The notes under the pieces are model-generated. The model was given only the letters and a program-made list of their open reading frames with translations, had not been told where the DNA came from and searched no databases. This document shows, in pieces, positions 61,101 through 64,000 of a stretch of 64,000 bases of DNA (position 1 is the first letter of the stretch; every line of letters starts with the position of its first letter). The position numbers were made by a program, and so were the translations under genes. Source of the stretch: Nocardia sp. NBC_00403 (GTDB lineage: Bacteria; Actinomycetota; Actinomycetes; Mycobacteriales; Mycobacteriaceae); the NCBI RefSeq assembly GCF_036046055.1, contig NZ_CP107939.1, positions 5,022,001-5,086,000 on the forward strand, in the 5' to 3' direction.

Positions 61101-64000
61101 GCTTGTTCGGTTTGGATTCGCCGTAGTAGTTGGGCCAGGGTTTCGCGGTGGTCGAGCCGGACCCGCACGGGCACGGTGTTGACGAACAGCCCGATCATCG
61201 ATTCGACGCCGGGGATTTGCGGGGGGCGCCCGGAGACGGTGGTGCCGAAGACCACGTCCTCGCGGGCGGTGGAAGTGGCGAGCACGATCGCCCAGGCGGC
61301 TTCGATGAGGGTGTTGAGCGTGGCCTCTTGTTGCTGGGCCACCGCGACCAGGGCCGCGGTGCGCTGTTCGCTCAGCTGCACCCGGATTTCGCGTGCGGCG
61401 ATGGTGGGCCGACGGCCGCGGTCCGCGGGCACCAGCAGAGTCGGCTCGGTTATGCCCTCGAGTGTCTGCGCCCACGCGGCTTCCGCCGCATCCTGGTCCT
61501 GGGAGTTCAGCCACCTCAGGTAGTCGCGGTAGGGACGCACGAGGGGCAGCACCGTGGCATCGCTGTCGGTGGCGTAGAGGGTCAGCAGTTCCCGGATCAG
61601 CAGTGGCGTGGACCAGCCGTCTATCAGGATGTGATGCATGCTCACCAGCAGTTGGTACTGCTGGGGTGCGGTGCTGATCAGTGTCAGTCGCAGCAGTGGC
61701 GCCGTGGTCACATCGAAGCAGGTGCGGCGGTCGGTGTCCATGAGCTCTTCGAGCGCAGCCTCGGTGTCATCGCGCTCGGCCAAGTCGATCTGGGTGAAGG
61801 GCACGTCGACGTGCTGGTGCACCACCTGGACCGCTTCACCGGCGCCGGCGCGCACAAACGCGGTCCGCAGGTTCGGGTGCCGTCCGATGAGAGTCTGCGC
61901 CGCGCGGCGTAGCCGGTCCGCGTCGACGTGCCCGCCGAGTTCCAAACAGAGTTGCACGATGTAGGCGTCGAGGGCCCCGTCGGCGAGCTGGGCGTGGAAT
62001 AGCAACCCCGTCTGCAGCGGCGTGAGCGGCCATATGTCGTCCAGTGTCGAACGTTTGATTTCGAGCCGGTCGATTGTGTCTTGGTCGAGGTCGACGAGGT
62101 CGACGTCGGAAGGGGTCAGCCCGCCGGCGCCGGGCCCGGACGCGTGGGCGGCCAGAGCGGTCACCGCGTCGCGCCACAGTCCCGCGAGGTCGGCGACCTC
62201 GGTGTAGGAGAGTAGACCGGTCGGATACTCCCAGGCGGCGGTAAGGGTAGGCCCGTCCGATGTGTCCATGGTGACCGCGTTGATGCCGAGCAGGGCTGCG
62301 ACGGGTGCGTCGGGATTCTGGACGCCGCCGCCCACAGTGTCGTCGCCGACGGGCATCCACGCGACATCGCGCAACGTCGCGGGAGTGGTGTCGAACCGAC
62401 CGAGATAGTTGAAGCTCAGCTGGGGGGTGGGCAGTTCACGCAGGATGCGGGCGGTATCGGCGTTGAGGTAGCGCAGTAGCCCATAGCCGATCCCGTGGTT
62501 GGGGACCTGTCGGAGTTGTTCCTTGACCGACTTGAGGACAGCCGCGGCGGCAGCCCCTGCGGCGAACGCATCGTCGATGTCGATATCGGACAGGTCGAGT
62601 CGCACCGGGTAGGTGGTCGTGAACCATCCGACGGTGCGGGTGAGGTCGGCACCGGGAAGAACCGTGTCGTGGCGGCCGTGGCTTTCCAAGGTGAGCAGCG
62701 CCTCGGTGACGGTGTTGCCGTGGCGGCACTGCCATCGAGTCAGCGCCAGCGCGAGCCCGGCGATGAGGGCGTCGTGCACGTTGCTGTGGAAGGCTCGGGG
62801 CAGGGTAGTGAGTACGGCGCGGGTCACCTCGGTAGGTAGCGCCACCTCGACAGTGGCGACGGTGGCTTGCACGTCCACGACCGGGTCGATCGGGCGGGTA
62901 CCGATCGGCGGATCGGCAACGCCGAGCGTGGACCGCCACCAGTCGAGTTCATCGCGACTTTCGGCGGCGGCGTTCAGAGCATGCGCCCAGCGTCGCATCG
63001 AGGTGCCGACAGGCGCGAGCCGCGGCTGTTGCCCGACGCTGAGCTGAGCCCATGCCGCAGCGAAATCGGGAACGAGGATCCGCCACGATACGCCGTCGAT
63101 GACCAGGTGATGTGCGACGACGAGCAGCCGTCCCGGCTGTCCGGCCCAATCGAACCAGACCAGCTGGAGCATGACCCCGGCTGCGGGGTCGAGGCGTTCG
63201 GCCGCGGCATTCGCCTCAGCGTCGGCGAGCGTGGCGAAGACGCTGCTGCCGGGTGCCGCATCCACCGGCACGCGCCGGATCAATCCGGCAGTGGGCATCG
63301 CTGTCGGTTGTACCCGCAGCGCCCAGCCCGACGTGTGCGCGGGTTCCGGGCGTAGTCGAGATCGCAGCATGTCGTGCTGATCGATTACTGCCTGGACGGT
63401 GGCATCGATTCCGGTGGCGTCGATGCCGGTCGGCAGAGTGAGCATCACCCACTGACAGAAACGGTCGAAGCCGCCGCGCTCGAACATCCAACACATGATC
63501 GGTGTCACCGGTATCGGCCCTACGCCGCCGCCGGGCAGTTCCGTCGGAAGGGAGGTCGCCGCGGTGCTGTCGTCGAGAACGGCGATCTCGGCCAGCCCGG
63601 CCACTGTTTTACGTTCGAACACCTCGCGCGTGGAGAACACCACACCCGCCGCCCTGGCCCGAGTCACCAATTGGATCGACATGATGCTGTCGCCGCCCAG
63701 GGCGAAAAACGAATCATCGAGACCGACCGTATCGATACCCAATACCTCGGCGAACAGGCTCGCGAGAGCCGTTTCCACCTCGGTAGCCGGTGCCCGGAAT
63801 TCGCCGCGGCGCGTGGTGAAGTCCGGCGCGGGCAGAGCGGTGCGGTCGAGCTTGCCGTTCGCCGTCATCGGTAGCGCGTCGAGCACCACGACAGTCGCGG
63901 GCACCATGTGCGAGGCCAATCGCTCCCCGACGAACGCGAGGACGGCGGCCGCGTCGAGGTCGGTGCCGGGCTCAAGCACCACATACCCGATCAACCGGTC
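58100..64000 (-). CDS. Nonribosomal peptide synthetase, C-terminal part ((A)-T-E-C-A-T-TE)
   Basis: The last 1966 codons; the gene continues past the right edge. Positions count from 63994. The tail of an adenylation domain lies at 1-65 (N-G-K-L-D-R), a carrier at about 75-140 (L-G-G-D-S-I), and an epimerase at 155-610 (H-H-L-V-I-D-G-V-S-W; G-I-G-Y-G-L-L-R-Y-L). A condensation domain spans 640-1075 (M-H-H-I-L-I-D-G-W), a full adenylation domain 1090-1580 (Y-T-S-G-S-T-G-T-P-K-G; G-E-L-Y-V-S-G; P-T-G-K-L-D), a carrier about 1600-1670 (L-G-G-N-S-L), and a thioesterase 1695-1955 (G-Y-S-L-G-G). The epimerase makes the penultimate residue D; the thioesterase releases the peptide. Confidence 0.95.
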   Translation of the reverse strand, partial: DRLIGYVVLEPGTDLDAAAVLAFVGERLASHMVPATVVVLDALPMTANGKLDRTALPAPDFTTRRGEFRAPATEVETALASLFAEVLGIDTVGLDDSFFALGGDSIMSIQLVTRARAAGVVFSTREVFERKTVAGLAEIAVLDDSTAATSLPTELPGGGVGPIPVTPIMCWMFERGGFDRFCQWVMLTLPTGIDATGIDATVQAVIDQHDMLRSRLRPEPAHTSGWALRVQPTAMPTAGLIRRVPVDAAPGSSVFATLADAEANAAAERLDPAAGVMLQLVWFDWAGQPGRLLVVAHHLVIDGVSWRILVPDFAAAWAQLSVGQQPRLAPVGTSMRRWAHALNAAAESRDELDWWRSTLGVADPPIGTRPIDPVVDVQATVATVEVALPTEVTRAVLTTLPRAFHSNVHDALIAGLALALTRWQCRHGNTVTEALLTLESHGRHDTVLPGADLTRTVGWFTTTYPVRLDLSDIDIDDAFAAGAAAAAVLKSVKEQLRQVPNHGIGYGLLRYLNADTARILRELPTPQLSFNYLGRFDTTPATLRDVAWMPVGDDTVGGGVQNPDAPVAALLGINAVTMDTSDGPTLTAAWEYPTGLLSYTEVADLAGLWRDAVTALAAHASGPGAGGLTPSDVDLVDLDQDTIDRLEIKRSTLDDIWPLTPLQTGLLFHAQLADGALDAYIVQLCLELGGHVDADRLRRAAQTLIGRHPNLRTAFVRAGAGEAVQVVHQHVDVPFTQIDLAERDDTEAALEELMDTDRRTCFDVTTAPLLRLTLISTAPQQYQLLVSMHHILIDGWSTPLLIRELLTLYATDSDATVLPLVRPYRDYLRWLNSQDQDAAEAAWAQTLEGITEPTLLVPADRGRRPTIAAREIRVQLSEQRTAALVAVAQQQEATLNTLIEAAWAIVLATSTAREDVVFGTTVSGRPPQIPGVESMIGLFVNTVPVRVRLDHRETLAQLLRRIQTEQALLLDHHHLGLAQIQRVAGPGSMFDTVTVLESYPVDRAGLSDDTDIAGMRVLDVHGHDAAHYPLGLVVHHDTQLHLTFKYLPELFTQHQIDAIADRMVRVLDTIAEHIDLPLTQVQLLSPVERATLVPVRGRPEAVMSVLPQVLTAAMTPDTEAVVCNGVRLSYRELDETSNRWARVLIETGIGPESFVAIALPRSIDAVTAVWAVAKSGGAFVQIDPTHPPARTTSMVTDSGAAVGLTLGIYRDQLPDTTSWLALDDPSFAATAASVSPNAITDPDRTATLRPQHPAYLIYTSGSTGTPKGVVVTHSGIANLAADTRERLGLTPTARVLAAASVSFDVSILEWLSAAAAGATLVLAPAPVVGGTELAESIKAEHVTHAAFTPTVLASLPPDELDTLDTVMLGGEICPPGLAKQWTPDRTVINSYGATETTITSCADAPMSTTADSPMTIGGPTRGFTVVVLDRRLRPVPPGVVGELYVSGPGLARGYHKQPTTTAARFVPDPYGPTGTRMYRTGDLVTWTADRTLQYKGRSDLQIKIHGHRIERGDIEAALRSHPDITYAAVAVHTRPDGADQLTAYVVPTPHTTPDTIALTTYLVTRLPTHMIPTAILTLDRIPLTPTGKLDYKALPAPERRPARFRSPSTPLEATVCDAFTQTLDIERVGVDDGFFTLGGNSLAATQLVARLAESTGADVPVQWVFTDPTPQSLARRIDTRLRGLDEQDLGDALSVVLPLRAAGTDPPLFCVHPAIGLAWGFSGLVQHLDPDRPVQGLQSPTLTDPTAQFDTLDQLAARYVREIRSVQPHGPYHLLGYSLGGTIAHAIAVQLRRDGDPVATLAMMDTRVITARNISTPTPTIVDLLTEFGGLAVSQLPADLTIEAAAELLHRQGGLFTALTPEHLVILHRDYTRLIDLTRDYRPAPFDGDLIYFSSATDPRDDDPSPALAWHDHIAGRITEHRIPARHERMTDPDALRAIGLVLAEHFRSTDTSSPEAPTHARTSRS

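Overview
The window is high-GC actinobacterial chromosome, most likely Nocardia or a close mycolate-forming relative. The evidence is a full Pup-proteasome locus, Tat genes, a Ski2-like helicase and an M24 peptidase in the order known from Mycobacterium tuberculosis (dop-pup-prcBA ... pafA-pafB-pafC-tatA-tatC-helY-DUF4333 protein-5'-3' exonuclease-pepE). Frequent GTG/TTG starts and 4-base start/stop overlaps fit the same group. No rRNA, tRNA or CRISPR array was seen.

Layout. 1-3.6 kb: a partial NUDIX hydrolase, an M15-like secretion-independent protein, an orphan EACC1 conflict-system component followed in frame by a start-less beta-propeller remnant, and a DUF418 membrane protein. 3.8-11.3 kb: pupylation and proteasome genes (dop, pup, prcB, prcA, pafA) and the WYL regulators pafB-pafC, with a coupled ketopantoate-reductase-like gene. 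12.4-19.9 kb: tatA, tatC, helicase, DUF4333 repeat protein, exonuclease, M24 peptidase. 20-34 kb: an F420-dependent reductase homologue, an SDR and aerobic cobalamin genes in pieces (cobL, cobK, fused cobIJ-cobH, cobG). These are interleaved with a PadR/GntR/MFS set, an Lrp/DDAH pair and small unknown genes. 34.3-38.1 kb: a cobalamin riboswitch and cobN. 38-45 kb: a secreted glycine-zipper protein related to the one beside cobK, a decayed YafY-type regulator, an MFS pump fused to three carboxypeptidase-regulatory-like domains, a large propeller lipoprotein and a cupin. 45.4-48.3 kb: a UPF0182 membrane protein.

48.4-57.4 kb is accessory DNA. It holds an IS256-like transposase scrap, an AT-richer MFS gene, a frameshifted EamA transporter with a truncated tandem copy of its own 5' end, a MarR gene behind two palindromes 21 bp apart, a large LuxR-type (LAL) regulator, an alpha/beta hydrolase, an SDR remnant, a hypothetical gene and about 1.3 kb of mostly degenerate sequence.

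57.4-64 kb (minus strand) holds the 3' end of a nonribosomal peptide synthetase with the order (A)-T-E-C-A-T-TE. It overlaps by 4 bases a downstream gene that looks like the DUF6875 family and is probably part of the same pathway. The NRPS continues past the right edge.

The core parts (Pup-proteasome, Tat, B12) are ordinary housekeeping. The most unusual items are the NRPS with its coupled partner, the two glycine-zipper secreted paralogues that both sit beside cobalamin genes, the MFS-carboxypeptidase-regulatory fusion, the orphan EACC1 gene, and several clean operator-like repeats beside regulator genes.
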